DNA of 64,000 nt from Streptomyces sp. LX-29. GTDB taxonomy: Bacteria; Actinomycetota; Actinomycetes; Streptomycetales; Streptomycetaceae. The notes beneath the pieces were generated by a model, which did not search any database, had not been told where the DNA came from, and was given only the letters and a program-made list of their open reading frames with translations. This document shows, piece after piece, positions 9,301 through 19,700 of the stretch (position 1 is its first letter; every line of letters begins with the position of its first letter). The stretch is taken from NCBI RefSeq assembly GCF_029541745.1, contig NZ_CP089746.1, positions 7,821,559 through 7,885,558 of the forward strand, read 5' to 3'. Position numbers and translations under genes: made by a program.

Positions 9301-10560
9301 GGTGTCGCCCCCCGCCGCCATCCCCTCGCCGTCCCAAGGCCCCCAGGCGATGGAGGTGGCGGGGAGTCCCTGGGCGTGGCGGTGCTGGGCGAGGGCGTCG
9401 AGGTAGGCGTTGGCGGCGGCGTACGCGGCCTGGCCGGCACTGCCCCAGGTGCCCGCGATCGAGGAGAAGAGGACGAAGTGCTCGATCGTGTCGTGGTCCC
9501 GCAGCAGCTCGTGCAGGCGTGCCGCGCCGGCTGCCTTGGCCCCGGCCGTCGAGGCGAGGTCCGCCGTCGTCGTCTCGGCGATCGACGCCCCCAGGTTGAC
9601 CCCCGCGGTGTGGATGACGGTGGTGAGGGGGTGGGTTGGGGGGATGGTGTTGAGGAGGTTGGTGAGTTGGGTGGGGTTGGTGGTGTCGCAGGGGGTGATG
9701 GTGACTTGGGTGCCGAGTTGGGTGAGGTGTTGGTGGAGTTGGGTGGCGTTGGGTGCGTGGGGTCCTTGTCGGCTGGTGAGGAGGAGGTGGCAGTGGGGGT
9801 GGTGGGTGGCGATCCAGGTGGCGATGTGGGTTCCGATGGCTCCGGTGCCGCCGGTGATGAGGACGGTGCCGTGGGGTGTCCAGGGCTGGCGGTCGTCGCG
9901 GGTGGTGGGCGTGGATGGCGTGGTGGGGGTAGTGGGGGTGGTGGTACGGATGAGGCGTCGGCTGAGGAGACCGCTGTCACGGATGGCCAGTTGGTCTTCG
10001 TTGTGGGTGGTGGTGAGGGTGTGGGTGAGGTGGGTGAGGTGTTGGGGTGTGAGGGTGGTGGGGAGGTCGATGAGTCCGCCCCAGTGGTGGGGGTGTTCGA
10101 GGGCGGTGGTGCGTCCGAGTCCCCAGATGAGGGCTTGGAGGGGGTGTTGGAGGGTGTCGGTTGGGTGGGTTGTGGTGGCGTTGTGGGTGAGGCACCACAG
10201 GGGTGCGGTGAGGGTGGGGTGGGTGGTGAGGGTTTGGATGAGGGCGAGGGTGAGGGCTGTTCCGGTGGGTACGTGGGGGTGGTCGGGGTGTGGTTCCTCG
10301 TCCAGGGCGAGGAAGGAGAGCACTCCGCTGACCTTGGACGCGTCATACCCCGCCAGAGCCGCGGAGAGCTGTTGACCGAGGGCCCGCGGTTCGGCGCGGG
10401 TCTCGTCGAGAAGCACATCGATCGTATGGGCGCCGTGATCCCTCAGAGCGCCGAGGACGGCATCCACATGCGGATGCCCGGACTGCCGAGCGGGCACGAC
10501 GACCAGCCAGTCGCCTGGCGGCCTCCGACCGGCGTCCGCGAGCGTGATCGGTTTCCACAT
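3394..10560 (-). CDS. Type I PKS protein B, C-terminal part: KR5-ACP5, module 6 (KS-ATdeleted-DH-KR-ACP)
   Basis: 2388 residues from the first internal Met. The same frame is open upstream through the AT linker to about 10975, so this is the downstream half of one gene interrupted by a frameshift (see 10950-11100), not a separate gene. KR5 (about 1-475) has TGGTGAIG and catalytic Ser, Tyr and Asn but no LDD-type Asp, predicting an A-type alcohol. ACP5 (500-587) has GFDSL. KS6 (610-1037) has intact Cys-His-His (DTACSSS, VEGHGTGT, NIGHAQ). AT6 (1163-1310) keeps a methylmalonyl-type YASH motif but has lost about 149 residues with the GHSxG serine. DH6 (1400-1720) has HALGDTVLLPG. KR6 (1727-2120) is LDD-containing, B-type. 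ACP6 is at 2183-2273. The C-terminal tail IDEMDLDDLIGLAHG is a docking element. Expected output of module 6: a trisubstituted alkene, if an extender is loaded. Confidence 0.85.
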   Translation of the reverse strand: MWKPITLADAGRRPPGDWLVVVPARQSGHPHVDAVLGALRDHGAHTIDVLLDETRAEPRALGQQLSAALAGYDASKVSGVLSFLALDEEPHPDHPHVPTGTALTLALIQTLTTHPTLTAPLWCLTHNATTTHPTDTLQHPLQALIWGLGRTTALEHPHHWGGLIDLPTTLTPQHLTHLTHTLTTTHNEDQLAIRDSGLLSRRLIRTTTPTTPTTPSTPTTRDDRQPWTPHGTVLITGGTGAIGTHIATWIATHHPHCHLLLTSRQGPHAPNATQLHQHLTQLGTQVTITPCDTTNPTQLTNLLNTIPPTHPLTTVIHTAGVNLGASIAETTTADLASTAGAKAAGAARLHELLRDHDTIEHFVLFSSIAGTWGSAGQAAYAAANAYLDALAQHRHAQGLPATSIAWGPWDGEGMAAGGDTRDRLRRHGLPAIPPGLALTALAHTLAHRPDTTTVTADVNWPDFAATFSARRPAPLIDDIPEVRELLDKGSDRPSVDSLRERLVQCSADEQHRALLDIVRTHTAAVLGHDGPESIDAQRAFSDVGFDSLTAVEFRNRVSAATGLSLPTTLVFDHPSPAACAARLRMMLLGDDERAATSPPARTRVADPDEPIAIVGMACRYPGEVRSAEDLWQLVAAGTDAVTEFPTDRGWDLERIYHPDPDHQGTCYTRHGGFLYDAGDFDPGFFGISPREALAMDPQQRLLLEVSWEALEHAGIAPETLRGSQTGVFAGINVQDFAAHVRQVPTAAAGYALTGSSGSVASGRIAYTFGLEGPAVSVDTACSSSLVALHMACQALRTEECSLALVGGVMVMSTPATFIEFSRQRGLSVDGRCKAFSASADGTGWAEGAGMILVERLSDARRNGHRVLAVVRGSAINQDGASNGLTAPSGPSQQRVIRQALASAALSPAEIDAVEGHGTGTVLGDPIEAQALLAAYGRDRPEGRPLWLGSVKSNIGHAQAAAGVGGVIKMVMALRNELLPPTLHVSEPSPHVDWASGAVRLLTEALPWSRNGRPRRAGVSSFGVSGTNAHVILEEAPPESAVDSERDAHTPSAEASAVERGSAGSGEESGSVPLPWPVSGKSPEALRAQARRLHRYLAATSAGTGPRLADIGYSLAARRSVFEHRAVVIGSDREELLQGLDALATGRPHPTLHHTPPTTTTTTAPGRIVFVFPGQGGQWPGMGLNLLHTSPVFAHAITACEQVRAKRIPVDYASHCPHINPLQNQLLTQLQNITPQPTHTPFHSTVDNQTHDGTTLDARYWYRNLRQPVRFTETIHTLHQQGHTTFIEISPHPTLTPALHDTTHTERDQTGQTDQTDHTDHTGPPTTVISTLRRNHNDTHQLLTALAHAHTHHHTINWHHHYQHHTPTPHPTDLPTYPFQHQRYWLHSHPHTTNPTTAGLDETTHPLLAAVVRIAGGDGHLLTGRLSLRTHPWLADHALGDTVLLPGTAFLDLALQAGAHVGCRLIEELTLQAPLLLPRRGGVDVQLSVGAPDDDGRREFAAYSRVHGDASRTEDGDDADRPWTRHATGTLSAVTDTGGTEGAAASVWPPAGARAVDLDALYELLAEAGLAYGPAFQGLRGAWRHGADLLAEVRLPEAQAEEAGRFGIHPALLDAALHTLGLGLGAAGDGVPGVARPKERPAARLPFVWRGVTVHAPGAEALRVRLSPLADREAVAIEAFDEVGRPVASVDALALRPVSAGEMRALGSEFHESLFRTVWSPVSPPASDPPLPDAFPAVFAVVGEDPYGLGVRRHDDWAALVEAVEGGGDPVPDVVLLPCGGEGDAAAVHTAAHRALRVVRAWLADDRFAETRLVVSTRGAVAVERDEDVVDLPGAAVWGLIRSAQSENPGRIVLVDWDGLDVSAHLLFAAPDVGEPQLAVRAGELRVPRLERLVREEGSGSGGTAPGALDPEGTVLITGGTGVLGGLVARHLVVAHGVRRLLLAGRRGEAAEGVRELAAELSALGATVSVVACDVADREALAGLLAGVPDRHPLTAVVHAAGVLDDGTIPSLTPERVDAVLRAKVAPALHLHELTRGMELAAFVLFSSAAAVLGSPGQGNYAAGNAVLDALAQHRWARGLPAVSLAWGLWARGSGMTRHLDGSDHARIHRGGMVPLSTEEGLALFDAVLAADEPFLVPARLDLGALRARSAGSEVPAMLRGLVRVSARSGAAGEDDAPGAAASLVERLARRGAREQTQVLTRLVRSHAAAVLGHDGTAAVPGDRAFRELGFDSLTAVELRNRLTAATGLRLPATLAFDFPTPAALAEQLRARLLPVTGSDAGAEGGGGGDVEASATWGLSEEELRTAVASIPLGRLREAGVLRVLLELAEVAPAPGAPGRAPDPAPVHAADPGTDPGTGPVTIASGSIDEMDLDDLIGLAHGQQDPSCS
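6640..7070 (-). other. Truncated acyltransferase domain of module 6
   Basis: The domain starts normally (FVFPGQGGQWPGMG) but jumps from ITACEQ straight to VRAKRIPVDYASH, with the joint between 6957 and 6958. Compared with AT1 of protein A, about 149 residues (some 447 bp) are absent, including the whole GHSQG active-site region. The reading frame is kept, and the downstream half up to the post-AT linker is normal. Confidence 0.85.
9601..10345 (-). repeat. Duplicated KR-domain block, copy 1 (module 5)
   Basis: About 745 bp of the KR5 region, from the NADPH fold back to the structural subdomain, is nearly identical to 14087-14831 in KR4. The offset is 4486, shifting to 4483 after a 3-bp length difference in the Thr/Pro-rich linker. 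Flanking parts of the two KRs differ clearly. Confidence 0.85.
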
Positions 10561-10750
10561 CTCGTGATAGCGCCAGTCGGCGGTGACGTCACGATCTTTG
10601 GCGGTGTTCGTGTCGAGCCAGTAGCGCTGGTGTTGGAACGGGTAGGTGGGGAGGTCGGGGAGTTCGGTTGTGGTGGGTGGTGGGTGGTGCCAGGTGGTGG
10701 GGTGTCCGTGGGTGTGGAGGTGGGCGAGGGCGGTGTGGGTGGTGTGGGTT

Positions 10751-13700
10751 TCAGGGTGATCGGGATGCAGGAGGGCGTGGGCTTGGATGCCGTGATCGGG
10801 GAGGTTGTGGTGGGTGAGTGCGGTGAGGGTGGAGTCGGGTCCGAGTTCGAGGTAGGCGGTGGTGCCGTGGGTGTGGAGTTGGTGGGTGGTGTGGGGGTAG
10901 TGGACGGGGTTGCGGGCTTGGTCGGCCCAGTAGTCGGGGGTGGTGGGGTCCGCGCCGCCCGGGGGTGCTGGTGATGAGGGGGGTTGGAGTGAGGGTGTGG
11001 GTGGTGTCGTGGCTCGTGGAGGAGTGGGTCCATGTGGGGGGAGAGGGAAGGCTGGCCTTGGAGTGGGGTGACCTTCCGGCCTGGGCCCTGACGATCTCCT
11101 CGACGGTGTTCCGGTCGCCGCTGATGACGAGGGAGGTGGGAGTGTTGATCGCGGCCAGGGATACCTGGTGTTCGCGTCCTGCCAGGTGTTCTTCGATTTC
11201 CTCGGTGGTGGCGTGGAGGGCGGTCATGGCGCCGGTTGGGGGGAGGGTTTGCATGAGTCGGGCGCGGGTGGTGATCAGTCGTGCGGCGTCGGGGAGGGAG
11301 AGGATGCCGGCCAGGTGGGCGGCGGTGATCTCTCCCAGGGAGTGCCCGGCGTAGAAGTGCGGGGTGAGCCCGTACCCGTCGGTGACCAGACGATGCAGGG
11401 CGACTTGCAGGGCGAAGAGGGCGGGCTGGGTGTATCCGGTCTGGTTCAGCAGCCCGGCGGTCTCATCGGATCGGCCGAAGAGGACGTCTCGTAGCGGATG
11501 CTCCAGGTAGGGGTCCAGGTGCCCACACGCCTCGTCCAGCGCCTCCGCGAACAGCGGGAACGTCTCATACAGTTCGGCACCCATGCCAGGGCGTTGCGTG
11601 CCCTGTCCGGAACACAGGAAAGCGAGCTTCCCGGCCCCTGTGGCCACACCGCGTACGACCGATGAGTCCTCTGCATCCGATGCCAGAGAGTCCAGCCCGC
11701 GCAGGAAGCCGTCCCGGTCCGGGCCCAGGAGCACGGCTCGGTGCTCGAAGAGGGCGCGACCGGTGGCGAGCGTGTGACCGATGGCGTGCAGGTCCTGCGG
11801 CTCGGGGACGTCGGGGGTGCAGGTGAGGTACTGGTGCAAGCGCCGAGCCTGGGCCCTCAAGGCCGGCTCGGACTTCGCCGACACCACCCAGGGAAGCGGC
11901 GTCGTCGGAGCTTGCTCCCGCGCAGGGCCTGCCGTCGGAGGTGCCTGCTCCACGATGACGTGCGCGTTGGTGCCGCTCACTCCGAACGAGGAGACCCCCG
12001 CCCGCCGGGGTCGCCCCGTCTCCGGCCACGACACCGTCTCCCGCAGCAGCCGCACCGCACCCGCCGACCAGTCCACGTGTGGCGACGGCTCATCCACATG
12101 CAAGGTACGCGGCAAGGTCCCGTGCTGGAGCGCCATGACCATCTTGATGACGCCCGCCACGCCGGCCGCCGCCTGCGCGTGCCCGATGTTGGACTTCACG
12201 GAGCCGAGCCACACCGGCCGGTCCATGGCGCGCCCCTGCCCGTATGTGGCGAGCAGGGCCTGGGCCTCGATCGGGTCGCCGAGCGTCGTACCCGTGCCGT
12301 GGCCCTCCACCGCGTCGACTTCGGCGGTGGTCAGACCCGCGGTGGCGAGGGCCTGTCGGATGACCCGCTGCTGGGAGGGGCCGTTGGGGGCGGTGAGTCC
12401 GTTGCTGGCGCCGTCCTGGTTGACGGCGCTGCCGCGTACCACGGCGAGGACGCGGTGCCCCAGCCGACGGGCGTCGGACAGTCGCTCGACCAGGAGGATG
12501 CCGACGCCTTCGCCCCAGCCGGTACCCTCCGCCGTGGCGGAGAAGGCCCGGCAGCGGCCGTCCGTGGACAGCCCCCTCTGCCGGGCGAACTCCACGAAGG
12601 TGGTGGGGGTGGACATGACGGTGACGCCGCCGGCCAGGGCCATGGTGCACTCACCGGACCGCAGGGCCTGGCAGGCCAGGTGCAGCGCGACCAGTGACGA
12701 GGAGCAGGCCGTGTCGACGGTGACGGCCGGGCCTTCCAGCCCGAGGGTGTAGGCGATGCGCCCCGAGGCGATGCTGCTGGAGCTCCCGGTGAGCACATAG
12801 CCCTCGACCGACTCCGACGACCGCTCCAGGTGGATGGCGTAGTCCTGGGAGTTGATGCCCGTGAAGACGCCGACGGCGCTGCCCTGGAGCGAGGGCGGTG
12901 CGATGTGTGCGCGCTCGAGTGCCTCCCAGCTGGTCTCGAGCAGGAGTCGCTGTTGCGGGTCCATGGCGAGGGCTTCGCGCGGGCTGATGCCGAAGAAGTC
13001 GGGGTCGAAGTCGGCCGCGTCGTGGAGGAATCCGCCCTGCCGTGTGTAGCAGGTGCCCTGCCGATCGGGGTCGGGGTGGAAGAGCCCGTCGAGGTCCCAG
13101 CCGCGGTCCGCGGGGAAGTCCGAGATCGCGTCCTGTTCGGCGAGGATCAGCTGCCAGAACTCCTCGGGCGTACGCACACCCCCGGGGAATCGGCATGCCA
13201 TGCCGACGATCGCGATGGGCTCGTCGGCCGTGGCGCGGGGAGCGGCCATCGCCTGGGCCGGTGCGTGGCCCGTTTCCGCACCCACCAGCTGGCCGCGCAG
13301 CCACTGGGCGAGCCTGACCGGGGTGGGGTGGTCGAAGACGAGCGTGGTGGGCAGCCGGAGTTCGGTCGCGGCGGCCAACCGGTTGCGCGCCTCGACGGCC
13401 GCGAGCGAGTCGAAGCCCAACTCCCTGAAGGGGCGTTCGGCCGGGACGTCGTCCACTCTGCCGTGCCCCAGGACCGCTGCGGTGTGTGCGCGAACGAGCT
13501 GGAGCAGCATGTCCTGTTGCTCCTCGGAGCTCCGGCCGGCGAGCTGTCGGTGGAGGGCCGTGGCCGGCTCTTCGCCCGCGGCGCCCCCGGAACCCGACGT
13601 ACGAGCCTCCGGGATGTCATCGAAGAGGGGCACGGACTCGCCGGTGTGGCTCAGCGTGACGCTGAGCTTGCCCCATTCGATGGCGGCGATGATCTGGTGC

Positions 13701-16700
13701 GGTCGTCGCCTGTCGGCCACGGCCTGCGCCAGCGCGGTGAGTGCCTGCTCGGTGGGCATCGGCGGCAGGCCCCGCCGCACCATGTGTGCGGCCTTCTCGG
13801 CATTGGCCAGGCCGCCCTGCTCCCACAGTCCCCAGGCGATGGAGGTGGCGGGGAGTCCCTGGGCGTGGCGGTGCTGGGCGAGGGCGTCGAGGTAGGCGTT
13901 GGCAGCGGCGTAGTTGGCCTGTCCAGGGCTGCCGAAGGTGGCGGCGGTGGACGAGACCAGGACGAACGCCTCAAGCGGCAGATCCCGGGTGAGGGTGTGC
14001 AGGTGATACGCGGCGCTCGCCTTAGGAGCCAGCGCTGCGGCGAGATGGCCGGAGGTCTGCGCGCTGAGCGTGGCGTCCTCGAGGACGCCCGCGGTGTGGA
14101 TGACGGTGGTGAGGGGGTGGGTTGGGGGGATGGTGTTGAGGAGGTTGGTGAGTTGGGTGGGGTTGGTGGTGTCGCAGGGGGTGATGGTGACTTGGGTGCC
14201 GAGTTGGGTGAGGTGTTGGTGGAGTTGGGTGGCGTTGGGTGCGTGGGGTCCTTGTCGGCTGGTGAGGAGGAGGTGGCAGTGGGGGTGGTGGGTGGCGATC
14301 CAGGTGGCGATGTGGGTTCCGATGGCTCCGGTGCCGCCGGTGATGAGGACGGTGCCGTGGGGTGTCCAGGGCTGGCGGTTGTCGCGGATGGTTGTGGCGG
14401 GGGTGGTGGGCGTGGCGGGTGTGGTGATTCGGGTGAGGCGTCGAGCGTGCAGGCCCGTGGGGCGTAGGGCGAGCTCGGTTTCGTTGTGGGTGGTGGTGAG
14501 GGTGTGGGTGAGGTGGGTGAGGTGTTGGGGTGTGAGGGTGGTGGGGAGGTCGATGAGTCCGCCCCAGTGGTGGGGGTGTTCGAGGGCGGTGGTGCGTCCG
14601 AGTCCCCAGATGAGGGCTTGGAGGGGGTGTTGGAGGGTGTCGGTTGGGTGGGTTGTGGTGGCGTTGTGGGTGAGGCACCACAGGGGTGCGGTGAGGGTGG
14701 GGTGGGTGGTGAGGGTTTGGATGAGGGCGAGGGTGAGGGCTGTTCCGGTGGGTACGTGGGGGTGGTCGGGGTGTGGTTCCTCGTCCAGGGCGAGGAAGGA
14801 GAGCACTCCGCTGACCTTGGACGCGTCATGCCCCGCGAGGGCGTCGGCGAGTCGCTGCCCCAGGCATGCGGGATCCGCGGCAGCCAGGTCGAGAGTGAGT
14901 GTCACCGGCTCCGCGCCGCGATCGCGGAGGGCCTCGACAACGGTGCCGACGTGTGGGTGCTTGCTCTCCTGCGTCGGGACGGCGACCAGCCAGGTGCCGA
15001 GCGGCCGCGCACCTGCCTGTGGAGGAGTGAACGGCGTCCATGTCTCGCCGTAGCGCCAGGAGTCGATGACAGCCTGCTCGCGTTGCTGCGTACGCCACCG
15101 GGACAGGGCCGGAATCACCGTTGTCAACGACGCGTCCCGGTCGACCGCCAACGCGGAGGCGACCGCGTCGACGTCCTGCTGCTCCAACGACTCCAGGAAG
15201 CGGACGTCAGCGGTGTCGTGGGGCCTGATGGGGGTGGTGTCGAGCCAGTAGCGGTGGTGTTGGAAGGGGTAGGTGGGGAGGTCGGTGTGGTGGGGGGTGT
15301 GGGGGTGGTGTGTGGGGTGGTGCCAGGTGGTGGGGTGTCCGTGGGTGTGGAGGTGGGCGAGGGCGGTGTGGGTGGTGTGGGTTTCGGGGTGGTCGGGGTG
15401 GAGGAGGGCGTGGGCTTGGATGCCGTGATCGGGGAGGTTGTGGTGGGTGAGTGCGGTGAGGGTGGAGTCGGGGCCGAGTTCGAGGTAGGCGGTGGTGCCG
15501 TGGGTGTGGAGTTGGTGGGTGGTGTGGGTGTAGTGGACGGGGTTGCGGGCTTGGTCGGCCCAGTAGTGGGGGGTGGTGGGGTCACCGCCGTCGGGGTTGC
15601 TGGTGATGAGGGGGGTGTGGGGTGGGTAGTAGGTGAGGGTGTGGGTGGTGTCGTGTAGCTCGTGGAGGAGTGGGTCCATGTGGGGGGAGTGGAAGGCTGC
15701 GCTGACCTGGAGGGGGGTGACCTTCCGGCCGCGGGCCCTGAACTGTTCGGCGATCTCCTCGACCGTGTTCCGGTCGCCGCTGATGACAAGGGAGGTGGGG
15801 GTGTTGATCGCGGCGAGCGAGACGTGTTCCTCCCGGCCGGTCAGGTGCTCTGTGATCTCGTCTTCGGTGGCGTGGAGGGCGGTCATGGCGCCGGTTGGGG
15901 GGAGGGTTTGCATGAGTCGGGCGCGGGTGGTGATCAGTCGTGCGGCGTCGGGAAGGCTGAGGATGCCGGCCAGGTGGGCGGCGGTGATCTCTCCCAGGGA
16001 GTGCCCGGCGTAGAAGTGCGGGGTGAGCCCGTACCCTTCGGTGACCAGACGATGCAGGGCGACTTGCAGGGCGAAGAGGGCGGGCTGGGTGTATCGGGTC
16101 TGGTTCAGCAGCCCTGCCAGCTCATCGGATCGGCCGAAGAGGACGTCTCGTAGCGGGTGCTCCAGGTAGGGGTCCAGGTGCCCGCACGCCTCGTCCAGTG
16201 CCTCCGCGAACAGTGGGAACGTCTCATACAGTTCGGCGCCCATCCCGGGGCGTTGCGTGCCCTGTCCGGAACACAGGAAAGCGAGCTTCCCGGCCCCCGT
16301 GGCCACACCGCGTACGACCGATGAGTCCTCTGCATCCGATGCCAGAGAGTCCAGCCCGCGCAGGAAGCCGTCCCGGTCCGGGCCCAGGAGCACGGCTCGG
16401 TGCTCGAAGAGGGCGCGACCGGTGGCGAGCGTGTGACCGATGGCGTGCAGGTCCTGCGACTCGGGGACAGAGGCGAGGTACTGCCGTAACTGGCGGGCTT
16501 GGGCCTTCAGCGCTGGCTCGGACTTGGCCGACACCACCCACGGCAACACCGGCCCCGCACTCTCACCCGCACCCTCATCCGACGTGGGCTCCTCCGCCAC
16601 CGGCGCCTGCTCGAGGATGGCGTGTGCGTTGGTGCCGCTCACCCCGAACGACGACACACCCGCCCGCCGGGGTCGCCCCGTCTCCGGCCACGGCACCGCC

Positions 16701-19700
16701 TCAGTCAGCAGCCGCACCGCACCCGCCGACCAGTCCACGTGTGGCGACGGCTCATCCACATGCAACGTGCGCGGCAGCACCCCCTGCCGCATGGCCATCA
16801 CCATCTTGATGACCCCACCCACACCCGCGGCCGCCTGAGCGTGCCCGATGTTCGACTTCATCGAGCCGAGCCAGAGTGGCCGGTCCGCGGGTCGGTCCTG
16901 CCCGTACGTGGCGAGCAGGGCCTGGGCCTCGATCGGGTCGCCGAGCGTCGTCCCCGTCCCGTGCCCCTCCACCGCGTCGATCGCGTCCGGTGGCAGATCG
17001 GCATTGGCGAGTGCCTGCCGGATGACCCGCTGCTGGGAAGGTCCGTTCGGGGCCGTGAGCCCGTTGCTCGCCCCGTCCTGGTTGACGGCGGTTCCCCGTA
17101 CGACGGCCAGGACCCGATGCCCCAGCCGCTGCGCGTCGGAGAGCCGCTCCACCAGGACCATGCCCACGCCCTCGCCCCAGCCGGTCCCGTCCGCAGTCGA
17201 GGAGAACGCCTTGCACCTGCCGTCCGGAGCCAGCCCGCGTTGCCGGGAGAACTCGACAAAGGCCGTGGGCATCGACATGACGGTGACGCCGCCGGCCAGG
17301 GCCATGGTGCACTCACCGGAGCGGAGCGCCTGGCAGGCCAGATGCAGCGCGACCAGCGAGGACGAGCAGGCCGTGTCCACGGTGACAGCGGGGCCTTCCA
17401 GCCCGAAGGTGTAGGCGACACGTCCCGAGGCGACACTGCCCGCGCTGCCGTGGACGATGTACCCCTCGAAGCCCTCCGGAGCGGTGGGGAAGCGCTGCGC
17501 GTAGTCGTGGTACGCCACTCCCGCGAAGATCCCGGTCCGGCTTCCGCGTACGGAAGAGGGATCGACACCGGCCCGTTCGAAGGCTTCCCAGGAGGTCTCA
17601 AGAAGGAGCCGCTGTTGGGGATCCATGGCAAGGGCTTCGCGCGGGCTGACGCCGAAGAAGTCGGCGTCGAAGTCCGCCGCATGGTGGAGGAAGCCGCCCT
17701 GCCGCGTGTACGACGTTCCGAAGTGGTCGGGATCCGGGTGGTAGAGCTCCTCCACATCCCAGCCGCGATCGGTCGGAAACCCGGAAACGGCGTCCTGACC
17801 CGATGCGAGGAGGTCCCAGAGCTGTTCCGCCGACCGCACGTCTCCCGGATAGCGGCATGCCATGCCGATGATGGCGATGGGCTCGCCCACATCGACAGCC
17901 GTTTGGGCGATATGGCTCACCGTCTCGCCGTGCGAGCCCAGGAGTTGACTCCATACATGCTCTACGAGTGCTGTGGGGTTCGGGTGGTCGAAGACGACGG
18001 TCGAGGGCAGGGCCAGGCCGGTGGTGTCGCCCAGACGATTGCGGAGTTGGACAGCGGTCAACGAGTCGAAGCCGAGTTCCTTGAACGCGCGCTCGGCGTG
18101 GATGGTCTCGGAGCCTCGATGCCCGAGAACGGCCGCGATGTGTGAGCGGACGACCTCCAGGAGGGTCTCCCGCTGCTCGTCGGGGGACAGCCTCGCCAGC
18201 TTTCCGCGGAGTGCCGTACTCGCCGACGGGCCGACGGGTGCGGGTGAAGGCATGGATTCGACCAGGCCGCCACGTGGCTCGGACGGGTGGATCCAGTAGC
18301 GGTGGTGTTGGAAGGGGTAGGTGGGGAGGTTGGTGTGGTGGGTGGTGTGGGGGTGGTGTGTGGGGTGGTGCCAGGTGGTGGGGTGTCCGTGGGTGTGGAG
18401 GTGGGCGAGGGCGGTGTGGGTGGTGTGGGTTTCGGGGTGGTCGGGGTGGAGGAGGTGGTGGGCTTGGATGTGGTGGTCGGGGAGGTTGTGGTGGGTGAGT
18501 GCGGTGAGGGTGGAGTCGGGGCCGAGTTCGAGGTAGGCGGTGGTGCCGTGGGTGTGGAGTTGGTGGGTGGTGTGGGTGTAGTGGACGGGGTTGCGGGCTT
18601 GGTGGACCCAGTAGTCGGGGGTGGTGGGGTCCGCGCCGCCGGGGTTGCCGGTGATGAGGGGGGTGTGGGGTGGGTGGTAGGTGAGGGTGTGGGTGGTGTC
18701 GTGTAGCTCGTGGAGGAGTGGGTCCATGTGGGGGGAGTGGAAGGCTGCGCTGACCTGGAGGGGGGTGACTTTCCGGCCTTGGGCCCTGAACTGTTCGGCG
18801 ATCTCCTCGACGGTGTTCCGGTCGCCGCTGATGACGAGGGAGGTGGGGGTGTTGATCGCGGCCAGGGATACCTGGTCCTCCCGCCCCGCCAGATACGGGG
18901 TCACCTCCTCCGCACTCGCCTCGATAGCGGTCATGGCACCCGTGGCGGGGAGGGACTGCATGAGCCGGCCGCGGGTGGCGACCAAACGCGCGGCGTCGGG
19001 CAGGCTCAGGATCCCCGCCAGGTGGGCCGCGGTGATCTCCCCGAGCGAGTGCCCGGCGTAGAAGTGCGGGGTGAGCCCGTACCCCTCGGTGACCAGACGA
19101 TGCAGGGCGACCTGCAGAGCGAACAGAGCCGGCTGGGTGTATCCGGTTTGGCTCAGCAGCCCTGCCGGCTCATCGGATCGGCCGAAGAGGACGTCTCGTA
19201 GCGGGTGCTCCAGGTACGGGTCCAGGTTCCCGCACGCCTCGTCCAGCGCCTCCGCGAACAGCGGGAACATCTCGTACAGTTGAGCACCCATGCCGGGGCG
19301 TTGCGTGCCCTGCCCGGAACACAGGAACGCCAGCTTCCCGGCACCCGTAGCCACACCACGTACGAGACCCTCGTGCTCCTCGCCGGAAGCCAGCGCCGCA
19401 AGCCCACGCAGGAACCCGTCCCGGTCCGGGCCCAGCAACACCGCACGATGAGCGAAACGTGCACGCCCGGTCTCCAACGCATGACCGACAGCCGTCAGAT
19501 TCAGCTCCGGTCGTGCCAGCACATGCTCACCCAGCCGCCGCGCCTGTGCCCGCAACGCCTCTTCGGACTTCGCCGACACCACCCACGGCAACACCCACCC
19601 CACACCCGCACCCTCACCCTCGTCCGACGCGGGCTCCTCCACCACCGGCGCCTGCTCGAGGATGACGTGCGCGTTGGTGCCACTCACCCCGAACGACGAC

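Noticed and set aside
10443..11033. Minus-strand frame of 196 codons at the AT5 break, possible small gene
   Set aside because: It is the out-of-frame reading of the AT5 C-terminus and linker; Thr/Pro-rich translation mirrors the frame-shifted AT sequence.
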